Below the pieces are notes generated by a model. It saw only the letters and a program-made list of their open reading frames with translations, did no database searches and was not told the origin of the DNA. Shown piece after piece: positions 15,605-23,997 of a DNA stretch of 64,000 nt. Within the stretch, counting starts at the first letter, position 1; every line of letters begins with the position of its first letter. The translations under genes were made by a program, and so were the position numbers. The DNA comes from JAOUEA01 sp040882605 (GTDB taxonomy: Bacteria > Actinomycetota > UBA4738 > HRBIN12): positions 1-64,000 of the forward strand of contig JBBEAY010000062.1 of assembly GCA_040882605.1 (NCBI GenBank), read 5' to 3'.

Positions 15605-16405
15605 ATGGGGGACTCCGTGAGGTTCGAGGTCGACGACGGCGTCGGCGTGATCCGTCTCGATCGCGCCCCCGCGAACGCGATCGATCTCCAGATGGCCACG
15701 GAGCTGGGTGAGGCCATCGCCGAGGCAGCGGAGCGCGACGATGTCGGCGCGCTGGTGGTGTGGGGAGGAGAGCGGATCTTCGCCGCCGGCGCTGACGTCA
15801 AGGCCATGGCCGAGTGGAGTCCCGACGAGGTGCGACCGAGCGTCGACGCTCTCGGCGCGGCGTGCGACCGGCTCGAGTCGATACCCAAGGTCGTGATCGC
15901 GGCGGTGAACGGCTTCGCGCTCGGGGGCGGGCTCGAGCTCGCGCTCGGCGCCGATCTCCGCTACCTGGGCGACGACGCCACCGTCGGGCAGCCAGAGATC
16001 AAGATCGGGGTGATCCCCGGCGCCGGCGGCACTCAGCGTCTCACCAGGGTCGTGGGTCCGGCGAGGGCGCGCGACCTCGTCTACTCCGGCCGCCTCGTGA
16101 AGGCCGACGACGCGCTGTCGTTGGGTCTGGCCGATCGTGTCTTGGCGGGGGCCGACGTATTCCCCGCGGCGCTCGAGGCTGCACGGCGCTTCGCCCAGGG
16201 TCCGCGTCAGGCACTCGCGGCAGCGAAGTCAGCGATCAACGCCGCGATCGCGACACCAGGCCCTGCCGGCATCGCACGCGAACGCGAGCTGTTCCTGGGG
16301 TTGTTCGGCACGCCCGACCAGCGGGAAGGCATGCGAGCCTTCCTAGACAAGCGCGAACCGCGCTTCGCATCGGCGCAGCCACACGATGTTCACACTTCGG
16401 AATGA
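15605..16405 (+). CDS. enoyl-CoA hydratase/isomerase family protein
   Basis: A 266-residue crotonase. The oxyanion-hole segments are FAAGADVKAM (about residues 60-69) and NGFALGGGLELAL (about 102-114). Both catalytic Glu residues of true hydratases are present, one in GGGLELAL and one in GQPEIKIGVIPGAGGTQRL. It should hydrate 2-enoyl-CoA thioesters in beta-oxidation-type pathways, possibly in branched-chain catabolism with the mutase at 7844, although there is no operon link. The ATG at 15605 begins the conserved fold; TAGCAT lies 10 bases upstream. Confidence 0.9.
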   Translation: MGDSVRFEVDDGVGVIRLDRAPANAIDLQMATELGEAIAEAAERDDVGALVVWGGERIFAAGADVKAMAEWSPDEVRPSVDALGAACDRLESIPKVVIAAVNGFALGGGLELALGADLRYLGDDATVGQPEIKIGVIPGAGGTQRLTRVVGPARARDLVYSGRLVKADDALSLGLADRVLAGADVFPAALEAARRFAQGPRQALAAAKSAINAAIATPGPAGIARERELFLGLFGTPDQREGMRAFLDKREPRFASAQPHDVHTSE

Positions 16406-16497
16406 ACCACTCCCGCTCGCTGTTCGAACAACGTGCAGAGCGGGACCGCCACTCCTCCCACCCGTCCGCCGGTCCCGTCCGAAAGGATGTGAACGAC

Positions 16498-16698
16498 GTG
16501 GCAGAGGAGAGGTACCGGGGCGCATCGGTCCGCTCGCTCCCGCGACCGAACAGGCAGTACGCAGGCGATCGTATCTGCGCCGAGCGAGGGTGCGGCACCA
16601 AGCTCTCGCGCTACAACAAGTGGCTGTATTGCTGGCAGCACGAGCCCGTGCACAGCTACGTGCCACGAGGCAAGCGCAGGAGCCGCAAGGCCGCCTGA
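16498..16698 (+). CDS. small zinc-finger-like basic protein
   Basis: A protein of about 66 residues, strongly basic at the C-terminus (GKRRSRKAA). In the middle a putative metal site CAERGC is followed about 14 residues later by CWQHEP, giving a C-x4-C-x12-13-C-x2-H pattern. GTG 16498 was chosen because AAAGGA lies 10 bases upstream; GTG 16489 is in frame but too close to that site. The compact size, basic tail and Cys/His set suggest a nucleic-acid- or ribosome-associated protein, but function is not known. Confidence 0.65.
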   Translation: MAEERYRGASVRSLPRPNRQYAGDRICAERGCGTKLSRYNKWLYCWQHEPVHSYVPRGKRRSRKAA

Positions 16699-16863
16699 GG
16701 TCGGCCGTTCGCTGGCTCCCCGAGCGGCGTACAGCACACGGGTCAGCTCTTGCCGGCTCATATGTTGCAGCGCAAGGAGTACAGACAGAGTTCCTGCCCG
16801 ATTCAAGGTAGCCTCGAACGGTGCCGATGCTGGGGTGGACCGCTCCCCCCGAGCGCGACGCCT

Positions 16864-17043
16864 ATGACGAACGAGACCGCCGAGCCGCCCGCGATGAGAG
16901 AGGGCGCCTGCCCGTACTGCGAGCGGAACGTGCTCGTGTACGAGCAGCCGCCCCGTTGTCCGCTATGCGCCTGCCCGCTCGACGAGCACACGATGCACCC
17001 CTTCGTATTCCCGGGTGATCGGGCGCCTTCCGACCCGGAATAG
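16864..17043 (+). CDS. small zinc-ribbon hypothetical protein
   Basis: A 59-residue protein with two CxxC knuckles, CPYC at about residues 16-19 and CPLC at about 31-34, plus a further Cys and a His (CACPLDEHTMHP). This is a rubredoxin/zinc-ribbon-like arrangement. The frame continues upstream to 16750, but ATG 16864 fits better because a TAGCCT -10 element at 16809-16814 would place transcription start near 16821. Function unknown. Confidence 0.6.
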   Translation: MTNETAEPPAMREGACPYCERNVLVYEQPPRCPLCACPLDEHTMHPFVFPGDRAPSDPE

Positions 17044-17044
17044 G

Positions 17045-17089
17045 CTGAGATCGGCCGGCGGCGCAGGGCGGGGAGCCCGCAGGTCTCAG
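17045..17089. terminator. candidate bidirectional hairpin between convergent genes
   Basis: CTGAGA (17045-17050) pairs with TCTCAG (17084-17089) around an inner GGGC/GCCC hairpin (17066-17078). It lies exactly in the convergent gap between the zinc-ribbon gene and pabB and overlaps the pabB stop codon. There is no T-run, so intrinsic termination is uncertain. Confidence 0.3.
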
Positions 17090-18858
17090 TCGACGAGTCG
17101 AACCGGCCGCCGGCCTCGCACGTCGCTCACCAGCTCGATCGCATCTGCCCGCGCCAGGTCCTCGACGTGGATCGTGCCCTCGACGAGCCAGCCCTCCTCG
17201 AGGGCGACCTCACGACCCACCCCCGGCAGCAGCCCCGCGCTGAGCGCAGGCGTGACCCAGCGTCCGTCGAGCGAGACGGCCACGTTGGCGATCGTCGACT
17301 CGGTGATCTCGCCTCGGTCGTTCAGGAGCAGCACGTCGTCGGCGTCGTTGTGGCGCCCCCGAGCCTCGTCGTAGACGGCTCGCAGGCTGGTCTTGTGGAA
17401 CAGCAACGGGTCGGTCGGGTCGACCGGATGGTCGCGGTCGACCGCGACCCGAACCGGCGCCGTTGAGGCCATGAGCGCTGTCGCGCCGGCATCGACCCGG
17501 CCTCGGCGATCGAGCGAGACCCTCACGCGCGCGGGGCGATCGGGGAACCGGTCCACCGCCTGCTGCAGCCCATGCGTCACCGCCGCCTCATCGAACGTGA
17601 ACCCGAAGTACGCGCTCGAGGACTGCAGACGCGAGAGATGCCGCTCGAGGTGGCGGAACCCGTCGGCGGGATCGTGGCGGAGCGTCTCGTACAGCTCGAA
17701 CCTCGGGCGTCTCGTCGTCAGCACCCGCGCTTTGGCGACCGTCTCTTCGTACTCACCCTGGGCGCTCGAGCCCCACGTGATGCCGCCGCCGACCCCGTAC
17801 TCGGCGGTGTGAGTCTCGGTGTCGAGCATCACGGTGCGGATCGCCACGTTGAACCGTGCGGCCGGCATGCCCGACCCTGGCGGCGCGAGGAAACCGACGG
17901 TGCCGCAGTACACCCCCCGGGGTGAGTCCTCGAGCTCGGCGATGATCTCCATCGTGCGCACTTTGGGCGCGCCGGTGACGGAGCCACATGGGAAGAGCGC
18001 CCCGAAGACGTCGACGAGCGTGGTCCCCGTTCTGAGATCGGCCGACACCGTCGACGTCAGCTGCCACACCGTCTCGTAGCGCTCGAGGTCGAATACGTCG
18101 CTCCAGGTCACCGAGCCGGTCCGGGCCACCCTTCCCAGGTCGTTGCGGAGCATGTCGACGATCATCGCGTTCTCTGCCCGGTTCTTCACCGAGCCGCGCA
18201 GCCCAGCCGCCACTGCCTCGTCCTCGGCGGGCCATCTTCCTCGGCGGGCGGTGCCTTTCATCGGCTTGGTCGTGATACGACCCTCGTCGATACGGAGGAA
18301 CAGCTCGGGTGAGGCAGACAGCACGCGGTAGCGTCCGAGGTTGAGGTACGCAGCGTAAGCTCCGCGTTGGGCGTAGCAGAGGTCGCGGTAGAGGCCGCGC
18401 TCGTCCCCCTCGACCCGCGATCGGAGCCGAAGGGTGTGGTTGACCTGGTACGTGTCGCCCGCCCCGATGTGTTCGCGGATGCGGGCGATCGCGGTGTCGT
18501 ACGAAGCCCGATCTACCGAGGGCTGCCACCGGCCGGCCGTGGCATCGACGCGGTCCTCATGTGGCTGGGGGAGCACCGTTGGCTCGCGTCCTTCGAACAT
18601 GGCGAACCACGCGAGCGGCAGTCGAGCGAACACGTCGTCGGCAGCTCGCTCACGCACCCGGAGCGCCGGGTCAAGGCCGGGCGCCGCCTCGTAGGCGACG
18701 AACCCAGCGACCCACGACCCCCGCGCAGCAGCGCCTTCCGCCGCGGCGATCACGCCCGCGACCTCGTCGTGGCGAAGCGCTTCGACGACGCCCATCGGGC
18801 CGACGAGCCTGAACGGGTCCGATGCCCCGGTCAGGTCGTCGAAACGCGCCTCGATCAT
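17086..18858 (-). CDS. pabB: aminodeoxychorismate synthase component I fused to aminotransferase class IV (PabB-PabC)
   Basis: A 590-residue two-domain protein for p-aminobenzoate synthesis in folate biosynthesis. The N-terminal chorismate-binding domain (about residues 1-350) has HIGAGDTYQVNHTLRL, KPMKGTARRG, the AENAMIVDMLRNDLGR block and FPCGSVTGAPK. The C-terminal domain (about 360-590) is a PabC-like class IV lyase with LYETLRHDPADGFRHLERHL, LLFHKTSLR (candidate PLP Lys) and a TESTIANVAV motif. PabB-PabC fusions are known. The glutaminase partner PabA is not in the window. ATG 18858 is preceded, at a 7-base gap, by TATCGT, and diverges from mnmA. Confidence 0.9.
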   Translation of the reverse strand: MIEARFDDLTGASDPFRLVGPMGVVEALRHDEVAGVIAAAEGAAARGSWVAGFVAYEAAPGLDPALRVRERAADDVFARLPLAWFAMFEGREPTVLPQPHEDRVDATAGRWQPSVDRASYDTAIARIREHIGAGDTYQVNHTLRLRSRVEGDERGLYRDLCYAQRGAYAAYLNLGRYRVLSASPELFLRIDEGRITTKPMKGTARRGRWPAEDEAVAAGLRGSVKNRAENAMIVDMLRNDLGRVARTGSVTWSDVFDLERYETVWQLTSTVSADLRTGTTLVDVFGALFPCGSVTGAPKVRTMEIIAELEDSPRGVYCGTVGFLAPPGSGMPAARFNVAIRTVMLDTETHTAEYGVGGGITWGSSAQGEYEETVAKARVLTTRRPRFELYETLRHDPADGFRHLERHLSRLQSSSAYFGFTFDEAAVTHGLQQAVDRFPDRPARVRVSLDRRGRVDAGATALMASTAPVRVAVDRDHPVDPTDPLLFHKTSLRAVYDEARGRHNDADDVLLLNDRGEITESTIANVAVSLDGRWVTPALSAGLLPGVGREVALEEGWLVEGTIHVEDLARADAIELVSDVRGRRPVRLVD

Positions 18859-18865
18859 GGGCCGA

Positions 18866-18894
18866 ACGATAGACGCGCGACCCGGCGGTAGCCT
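18866..18894. promoter_or_regulatory. divergent leaderless promoter pair, pabB/mnmA
   Basis: In only 43 bases between the two start codons, TATCGT (minus strand, 18871-18866) sits 7 bases before the pabB ATG. TAGCCT (plus strand, 18889-18894) sits 7 bases before the mnmA ATG. Both transcripts are predicted to start at their ATG codons. Confidence 0.55.
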
Positions 18895-18901
18895 TGTGTC
18901 C

Positions 18902-19984
18902 ATGTCTGGGAAGGGTTCGGTGCTGGTGGCCATGTCTGGCGGGGTGGACTCGTCGGTCGCGGCGTGCCTTCTTCACGAGCAGGGCTACGAAGTCCTGGGC
19001 TCGCACATGCGCCTGGTCCATCTGGACGACGTCGAGCATGGATGTTGCGGCCCGGCGGCGCGCTCCGATGCCGGGGAAGTGGCGCGCATCGGGGGATTCC
19101 CGTTCGAGATCGCGGAGATGACCGCGGAGTTCGAGCAGCGGGTGATCGGTGATTTCGTGGCCGAGCACGAAGCCGGGCGCACCCCCAACCCATGCGCGCG
19201 ATGCAACGGCGAGATCAAGTTCGGGGCGTTCCTACGCCGGGCCGACGTGCTCAGCATCGACATGGTGGCAACCGGACACTACGTACGCAACGAGCTCGGT
19301 GACGATGGGCGCCGGCACCTGTTGCGGGGCGCCGACCATGCCAAGGACCAGTCGTACATGCTGCACATGCTCGGCCAGTCGCAGCTCACGAGGTCGATAT
19401 TCCCGGTTGGCGACATGTCGAAAGCCGAGACCCGCGCGCACGCCGAACGGCTGGGCCTGCCCGTCGCGACCAAGCCCGATTCCCAGGAGCTCTGCTTCGC
19501 GCCGAGCGGCGATGCCGGCGGGTTCGTGCGTTCACAGGCGCCGCAGCTCGTGCACCCCTCGGGCGAGGTCGTCGACGAGCAAGGCCACGTGCTCGGCGAG
19601 CACGACGGTACGTTCGCGTTCACCGTTGGACAGCGACGGAGGCTGGGAGTCGCCGTCGGCGAGCCCGCGTATGTGCTTGACGTCGATGCCGCGAACAACC
19701 GCGTTGTCGTCGGCCCCGGCGAGCTGTTGTCGCGCGGAGGTCTCGAGGCCGACCGCGCGTCATGGGTGTCGGGTGAGCTCCCCTCCGATGGGCCGTTCGA
19801 GGCAGCGGTGCGGGTGCGCTACCGCGGCGACGACGTCAACGCGGTGATCGAGCCCACCGGGACCGAGTCGTTCCGGGTCGCGTTCAGCTCGCCCCAGCGC
19901 GCGATCGCGCCCGGGCAGAGCGTGGTCGTGTATCGAGGCGACGACATGCTCGGCGGGGGCCGCATCGTCTCGTCGTTCCGCTGA
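18902..19984 (+). CDS. mnmA: tRNA-specific 2-thiouridylase MnmA
   Basis: A 360-residue PP-loop ATPase that adds sulfur to U34 of Lys, Glu and Gln tRNAs. The pyrophosphatase motif SGGVDSSVA is at residues 12-20. The catalytic Cys pair is in TPNPCARCN and in DSQELCF, which can form the persulfide and disulfide. The central tRNA-binding block includes KDQSYMLHMLGQ. The C-terminal beta-barrel ends at RIVSSF. Length matches the family. The frame is open 45 bases upstream, but ATG 18902 with its -10 element is the right start. Confidence 0.96.
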   Translation: MSGKGSVLVAMSGGVDSSVAACLLHEQGYEVLGSHMRLVHLDDVEHGCCGPAARSDAGEVARIGGFPFEIAEMTAEFEQRVIGDFVAEHEAGRTPNPCARCNGEIKFGAFLRRADVLSIDMVATGHYVRNELGDDGRRHLLRGADHAKDQSYMLHMLGQSQLTRSIFPVGDMSKAETRAHAERLGLPVATKPDSQELCFAPSGDAGGFVRSQAPQLVHPSGEVVDEQGHVLGEHDGTFAFTVGQRRRLGVAVGEPAYVLDVDAANNRVVVGPGELLSRGGLEADRASWVSGELPSDGPFEAAVRVRYRGDDVNAVIEPTGTESFRVAFSSPQRAIAPGQSVVVYRGDDMLGGGRIVSSFR

Positions 19985-20040
19985 GGCTGCGGCCGGTGCG
20001 TCGGCCCCGGTCGCTATCATCGGTTCCCGACCGTGTCCGA

Positions 20041-20049
20041 CCCCCCCCC
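20041..20049 (+). repeat. nine-C homopolymer next to a ribosome-binding site
   Basis: An uninterrupted run of nine C residues lies directly upstream of GGAGG (20050-20054), the ribosome site for the GTG at 20059. Such tracts are prone to slippage. Confidence 0.6.
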
Positions 20050-20058
20050 GGAGGCTGC

Positions 20059-20739
20059 GTGAAGCTGCTACGGCGCCGAGCTAAGAGCTTCGAGATCCAG
20101 GTGCAGGACCTCGTGCTGCACATCTCCGCCCCCGAGGACTACGCAGAGGAATCCCGCGCCGCCGCGCTGAGCTTCTGGGAACAGCTGCAGTCCTACGCGC
20201 TCCGCTATCCGGCGTTCCGCGAGAGCAAGCGGCCCCTCGATCGAATCACGACCGACGCTCCCGACATCGTTAAGGAGATGGTTCGCACGGCCACGAGCGC
20301 CGGCGTAGGCCCGATGTTCACATTCCGAGGGGCTGTCGTCGACCAGGTCGGTCGGTTCCTCGCCGAGCAGCTGCAGGAAGTCACCGTGGCGTGTGACGGC
20401 GACTACTTCATCAGGTCGCGCAAGCGCATGAAGCTCGGAGTGAAGCGCCACGGCGGCGAGCCGATCACCGTCGCGCTTCGGCCGTCGCGCTCGGGGGTAG
20501 GCGTCTCGACGACGCTCGGACGCGGCCGGGGCGGGGGCGGACCCGACGGGCTCGCGGTGATCGCCGATACGTGCATGCTGGCCGATGCCGCAGCCGCCGG
20601 CGTGCAGGCGGTGCTCGGCAAACCGGGTGGTCTCCATCAGGCCCTGTGGTACCTGCGCGAGGTGCCGGGCGTGCAGGGAGGGGTGATCGTGGCCGGTGTT
20701 GAGATAGGCCTCTCAGGAAGCGTGGAGATCGCCGCGTGA
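20059..20739 (+). CDS. UPF0280 family protein (ApbE-related)
   Basis: A 226-residue member of the UPF0280 group, distantly related to ApbE FAD:protein flavin transferases. Typical segments are TDAPDIVKEMVRTATSAGVG, GAVVDQVGRFL and CDGDYFIRSRKR. A VSTTLGRGRGGGGPDGLAVIAD segment and an ADAAAAGVQAVLG helix close the conserved core. The GTG start has GGAGG 4-5 bases upstream. It overlaps the ligA start by 4 bases. The molecular role of this family is unsettled; members of the family have been linked to cofactor metabolism. Confidence 0.8.
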   Translation: MKLLRRRAKSFEIQVQDLVLHISAPEDYAEESRAAALSFWEQLQSYALRYPAFRESKRPLDRITTDAPDIVKEMVRTATSAGVGPMFTFRGAVVDQVGRFLAEQLQEVTVACDGDYFIRSRKRMKLGVKRHGGEPITVALRPSRSGVGVSTTLGRGRGGGGPDGLAVIADTCMLADAAAAGVQAVLGKPGGLHQALWYLREVPGVQGGVIVAGVEIGLSGSVEIAA

Positions 20740-22832
20740 GTCCCCGAAAGAAGTCTGCCGGAAAGCCTGAGGGAAAGCCTGAGGGGAAGCCTGCGGCGGT
20801 CAGGGCGCCCGACGAGCGCGAGCGCGCCGATGCGAAGCTGCGCGTCGAGGAGCTGCGCGCCGAGCTCGAGCATCACCGCTACCGCTACCACGTGCTCGAC
20901 GATGCCGAGGTCGCCGACGCCGAGTACGACGACCTGATGCGGGCGCTCCGCGAGCTCGAGGACCGGTTCCCCGAGCTGCAGACGCCCGATTCGCCGAGCG
21001 TGACGGTGGGCGGCGCCCAGGCCGCCTTGTTCGCGCCCGTGAACCATCGCGTCCCGATGCTCTCGCTCGACAATGCGTTCAGCTTCGAAGAGCTCGACGC
21101 CTGGGCAGCCCGGGTCGAACGGGTCGTGGGCGATGCAGCGCGCTACGCGTGCGAGCTCAAGATCGATGGTGTCGCGTGCGCTCTCACGTACGAGCGTGGC
21201 CGGCTGGTGAAGGCGGCGACGAGAGGCGACGGCCGGGTCGGCGAGGACATCACCGGCAACGTCCGCACCGTGCGGGGAGTGCCGCGAACGCTCGCGGTCG
21301 ATGACCCGCCCGCGATCGTCGAGATCCGCGGCGAGATGTACTTCCCTGTGATCGAGTTCAAGGAGCTCAACGAGCGGTTGCTCGACTCCGGCGTCAAGGC
21401 GTTCGCGAACCCGCGCAACGCCGCGGCCGGGTCGCTCAGGCAGAAGGACGCGAAGGTCACCGCATCGAGACCGCTGCGTCTATGGGTGCACTCGTTCGGC
21501 GCGGCAGAGGGCATCTCGTTCGACTCGCACCTCGGCTTCCTCGACTGGGCTGCGAAGGCCGGGCTGCCGGTCCCGCCGACCACCGAAGGGCGCGAGTCGA
21601 TCGAAGGGGTGAAGGCCTTCCTCACGAGCTGGGAGGCGAACCGGCACTCGGTCGACTGGGAGATCGACGGCACAGTGATCAAGATCGACCAGATCGACCT
21701 GCAGCGTGAGCTCGGAGCGACGAGTCACGCGCCCCGTTGGGCGATCGCGTACAAATTCCCGCCAGAGGAACGAACGGCGGTGCTCGAGAAGATCGATGTG
21801 CACACCGGGCGCACCGGCAAGGTCACGCCGTTCGCGGTGCTCGACCCCGTGTTCGTGGGCGGCGTCACGATCACCTACGCGACGCTGCACAACGAGCGGG
21901 AGGTCCGTCGTAAGGACGTCCGTAGGGGCGACATGGTGATCGTGCGGCGCGCGGGCGACGTCATCCCCGAGATCGTGGGCCCGGTGCTCTCCAAGCGTAA
22001 GAAGGGCGCTCGCCGCTTCACGATGCCGAAGGGCTGTCCCTCGTGCGGCACCACGCTCGTGCGACCCGAGGGTGAGGCGGACCACCGCTGCCCCAACAAG
22101 AGAGGCTGTCCGTCGCAGGGCATCGAGTGGTTGTTCCATTTCGCGGGGCGCGGCGCGATGGACATCGAACATCTTGGCTACATGACAGTGATGCGGTTGC
22201 TCGAGGCCGGTCTGATCGAGGACCCGGCCGACATCTACAGGCTCGACGCCGAGAAGCTCTCGCAGCTGCCCGGATTCAAGGACAGGGCGATCACGAACGT
22301 GCTCGAGCAGGTGGAAGCCTCCAAGGACCGGCCGAGCTGGCGGTTGCTGGTGGGACTGAACATCCGCCACGTCGGCACGCACGTGGCGCAGGTGATCGCT
22401 CGGGCGTTCGGTTCGATCGACGCGATCGCCGCTGCCAGCGAGGGCGAGATCGACGCCGTGCCCGAGATCGGACCCGAGATCGCCGCCACCGTGCGCGAGT
22501 GGTTCGATGAGGAAGAGAACCTCGCGTTGATCGAGAAGCTCCGGGCCACGGGAGTGCGCATGGCAGACGATCGGTCAGCCGGCGACGGCCCCCGGCCGTT
22601 CGAGGGATTGTCGGTCGTGCTCACCGGCGGACTCGAGACCATGAGCCGGGAGGAGGCCACCGAGCTGGCACAAGCCGCGGGGGCGCGGGTGGCATCGAGC
22701 GTGTCGAAGAAGACCTCGTTCGTTGTGGCGGGGGAAGGTCCCGGCACGAAGCTCGCCAAAGCCGAGACGCTCGGCGTCGAGGTGATCGACGAGGCCGAGT
22801 TCGCCCGCCGGCTGGGGTCACCCAACCGATGA
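20736..22832 (+). CDS. ligA: NAD-dependent DNA ligase LigA
   Basis: A 698-residue NAD+-dependent ligase that seals nicks in replication and repair. Domain order: Ia and adenylation domain with the nucleophile Lys142 in CELKIDG, then the OB fold, then a Cys4 zinc finger beginning CPSCGTTLVRPEG. Helix-hairpin-helix repeats (SQLPGFKDRAITNV, VPEIGPEIAATV) and a C-terminal BRCT domain (about residues 620-698) complete it. The GTG start overlaps the upstream gene. The first 20 residues are Lys/Pro/Gly-rich, encoded by three tandem 12-base repeats (20760-20795), and are not part of the conserved fold. Confidence 0.97.
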   Translation: MSPRKKSAGKPEGKPEGKPAAVRAPDERERADAKLRVEELRAELEHHRYRYHVLDDAEVADAEYDDLMRALRELEDRFPELQTPDSPSVTVGGAQAALFAPVNHRVPMLSLDNAFSFEELDAWAARVERVVGDAARYACELKIDGVACALTYERGRLVKAATRGDGRVGEDITGNVRTVRGVPRTLAVDDPPAIVEIRGEMYFPVIEFKELNERLLDSGVKAFANPRNAAAGSLRQKDAKVTASRPLRLWVHSFGAAEGISFDSHLGFLDWAAKAGLPVPPTTEGRESIEGVKAFLTSWEANRHSVDWEIDGTVIKIDQIDLQRELGATSHAPRWAIAYKFPPEERTAVLEKIDVHTGRTGKVTPFAVLDPVFVGGVTITYATLHNEREVRRKDVRRGDMVIVRRAGDVIPEIVGPVLSKRKKGARRFTMPKGCPSCGTTLVRPEGEADHRCPNKRGCPSQGIEWLFHFAGRGAMDIEHLGYMTVMRLLEAGLIEDPADIYRLDAEKLSQLPGFKDRAITNVLEQVEASKDRPSWRLLVGLNIRHVGTHVAQVIARAFGSIDAIAAASEGEIDAVPEIGPEIAATVREWFDEEENLALIEKLRATGVRMADDRSAGDGPRPFEGLSVVLTGGLETMSREEATELAQAAGARVASSVSKKTSFVVAGEGPGTKLAKAETLGVEVIDEAEFARRLGSPNR
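20760..20795 (+). repeat. three tandem 12-bp repeats in the ligA 5' end
   Basis: GGAAAGCCTGAG occurs twice in perfect tandem and once more as GGGAAGCCTGCG. The repeats encode GKPE-GKPE-GKPA. Copy number could vary without shifting the frame. Confidence 0.7.
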
Positions 22833-22942
22833 GCGACTTCCGGGCGCTGCCCATCCGTGAGGTGACGAGGAGTCAGGTGACGCTCGGGCGCGCGATCATC
22901 GGTGCTGCTGGCTCGATACCGGCCCGGCCCGACGTGCGCTGA
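22829..22942 (+). CDS. possible 37-residue ORF or N-terminal stub
   Basis: An ATG overlapping the ligA stop (ATGA) opens a 37-codon frame starting MSDFRALPIREVTRSQ and ending at a TGA. The overlap is the pattern used by real downstream genes in this genome, but the product is short and matches nothing that I recognise. It could be a small protein, the start of a gene lost by deletion, or chance. Confidence 0.25.
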   Translation: MSDFRALPIREVTRSQVTLGRAIIGAAGSIPARPDVR

Positions 22943-23010
22943 CGCCTACGGCGAGATCCCCCTACCCATCGAGCGGATAGAGTCCGGCCAAGCCTCAACT
23001 GGAGGTCTGT

Positions 23011-23937
23011 GTGACGGCGCATGTGATCGATGGCAACCTTCTCGCGGCGCGGCTTCGCGAGACGATCGACGAAGAGCTGCAGGTGCTCCGGATGTCGTCA
23101 GTCACGCCAGGGCTCGGCACGATCATGGTGGGCGAGGAGGCCGGCGCGTCCGCCTACGAGCGTCATGTGCGGCGGCTGGCCGAAGGCCTCGACTATCACT
23201 ACGTCTCGGAGCGACTGCCTTGCGACGTCGTGCTGCCCGACGTGCTGGCGACCATCGGCAAGCTCAACGCCGACCCTCGCGTCACGGGGGTGCTCGTGCT
23301 TCGTCCGCTCCCTGGGCACCTACCGGAAGCCGTGGTCAACGCCACCGTCGATCCACGCAAGGACATCGAGGGGCAGCACCCCGAGAACGCCGGGCTGTTG
23401 GCGCTCGGCCGCCCCCGGTTCGTGCCGTCGACCCCGGCATCGTGCTTCTACCTGCTCGACTCGTACGCGCGCTCCACCGGTGTCGATCCGGCCGACTTCT
23501 ACGCTGGGAAGACCTTGGTCGTGGTCGGACGCTCGACGAGCGTGGGCAAGCCCGTCCAATGGCTCGCGCTCGAGCGCCACGCGACCGTGCTCGCCGCCCA
23601 CAGTCGCACCGCGGCCGCGGGCAGGCTCTCGGAGGCCACATCTCAGGCCGACATCTTGATCGTGGCCGCGGGCCAGCCAGGTCTCGTGACCGGCGACATG
23701 GTAAGCGAAGGCGTGATCGCGGTCGACGTTGGGTTCCACACGGTGGATGACCCTGACACAGGGAAGACGCGGTTCGTCGGAGACCTCGACTTCGACTCCG
23801 TGGCGGCGAAGGCCGAGGCGATAACCCCGGTGCCTGGAGGAGTGGGACCGATCACCGACGTGTGGCTCGTCGGCAACACGCTGGTTGCGGCCGCGCTGTC
23901 TGTGCAGGTCGAGCCCAGGTTCGGCTCGATCGTCTGA
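23011..23937 (+). CDS. FolD-like methylenetetrahydrofolate dehydrogenase, cyclohydrolase residues missing
   Basis: A 308-residue FolD homolog. The NADP-binding half is well kept: VVGRSTSVGKPVQWLA, ILIVAAGQPGLV and ITPVPGGVGPITDVWLVGNTL. The catalytic residues known from Escherichia coli FolD are changed: Lys54 aligns with Val53 (SAYERHV), Gln98 with Leu97 (GVLVLRPLP) and Asp121 with Glu120 (KDIEGQHP). The cyclohydrolase step should therefore be lost or weak, while hydride transfer may remain. GGAGG lies 5-6 bases before the GTG start. It may serve C1 flow from the demethylase-like proteins at 47914 and 50244. Confidence 0.85.
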   Translation: MTAHVIDGNLLAARLRETIDEELQVLRMSSVTPGLGTIMVGEEAGASAYERHVRRLAEGLDYHYVSERLPCDVVLPDVLATIGKLNADPRVTGVLVLRPLPGHLPEAVVNATVDPRKDIEGQHPENAGLLALGRPRFVPSTPASCFYLLDSYARSTGVDPADFYAGKTLVVVGRSTSVGKPVQWLALERHATVLAAHSRTAAAGRLSEATSQADILIVAAGQPGLVTGDMVSEGVIAVDVGFHTVDDPDTGKTRFVGDLDFDSVAAKAEAITPVPGGVGPITDVWLVGNTLVAAALSVQVEPRFGSIV

Positions 23938-23984
23938 AGATGCGCCCCGGGGGCCCCGCCGTCGCGAGGCCCGATCGCCACGGC

Positions 23985-23990
23985 TACACT
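23985..23990 (+). promoter_or_regulatory. -10 element for gatC
   Basis: TACACT ends 7 bases before the ATG at 23998, predicting a leaderless gatC-gatA transcript. Confidence 0.5.
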
Positions 23991-23997
23991 GCCCGCC

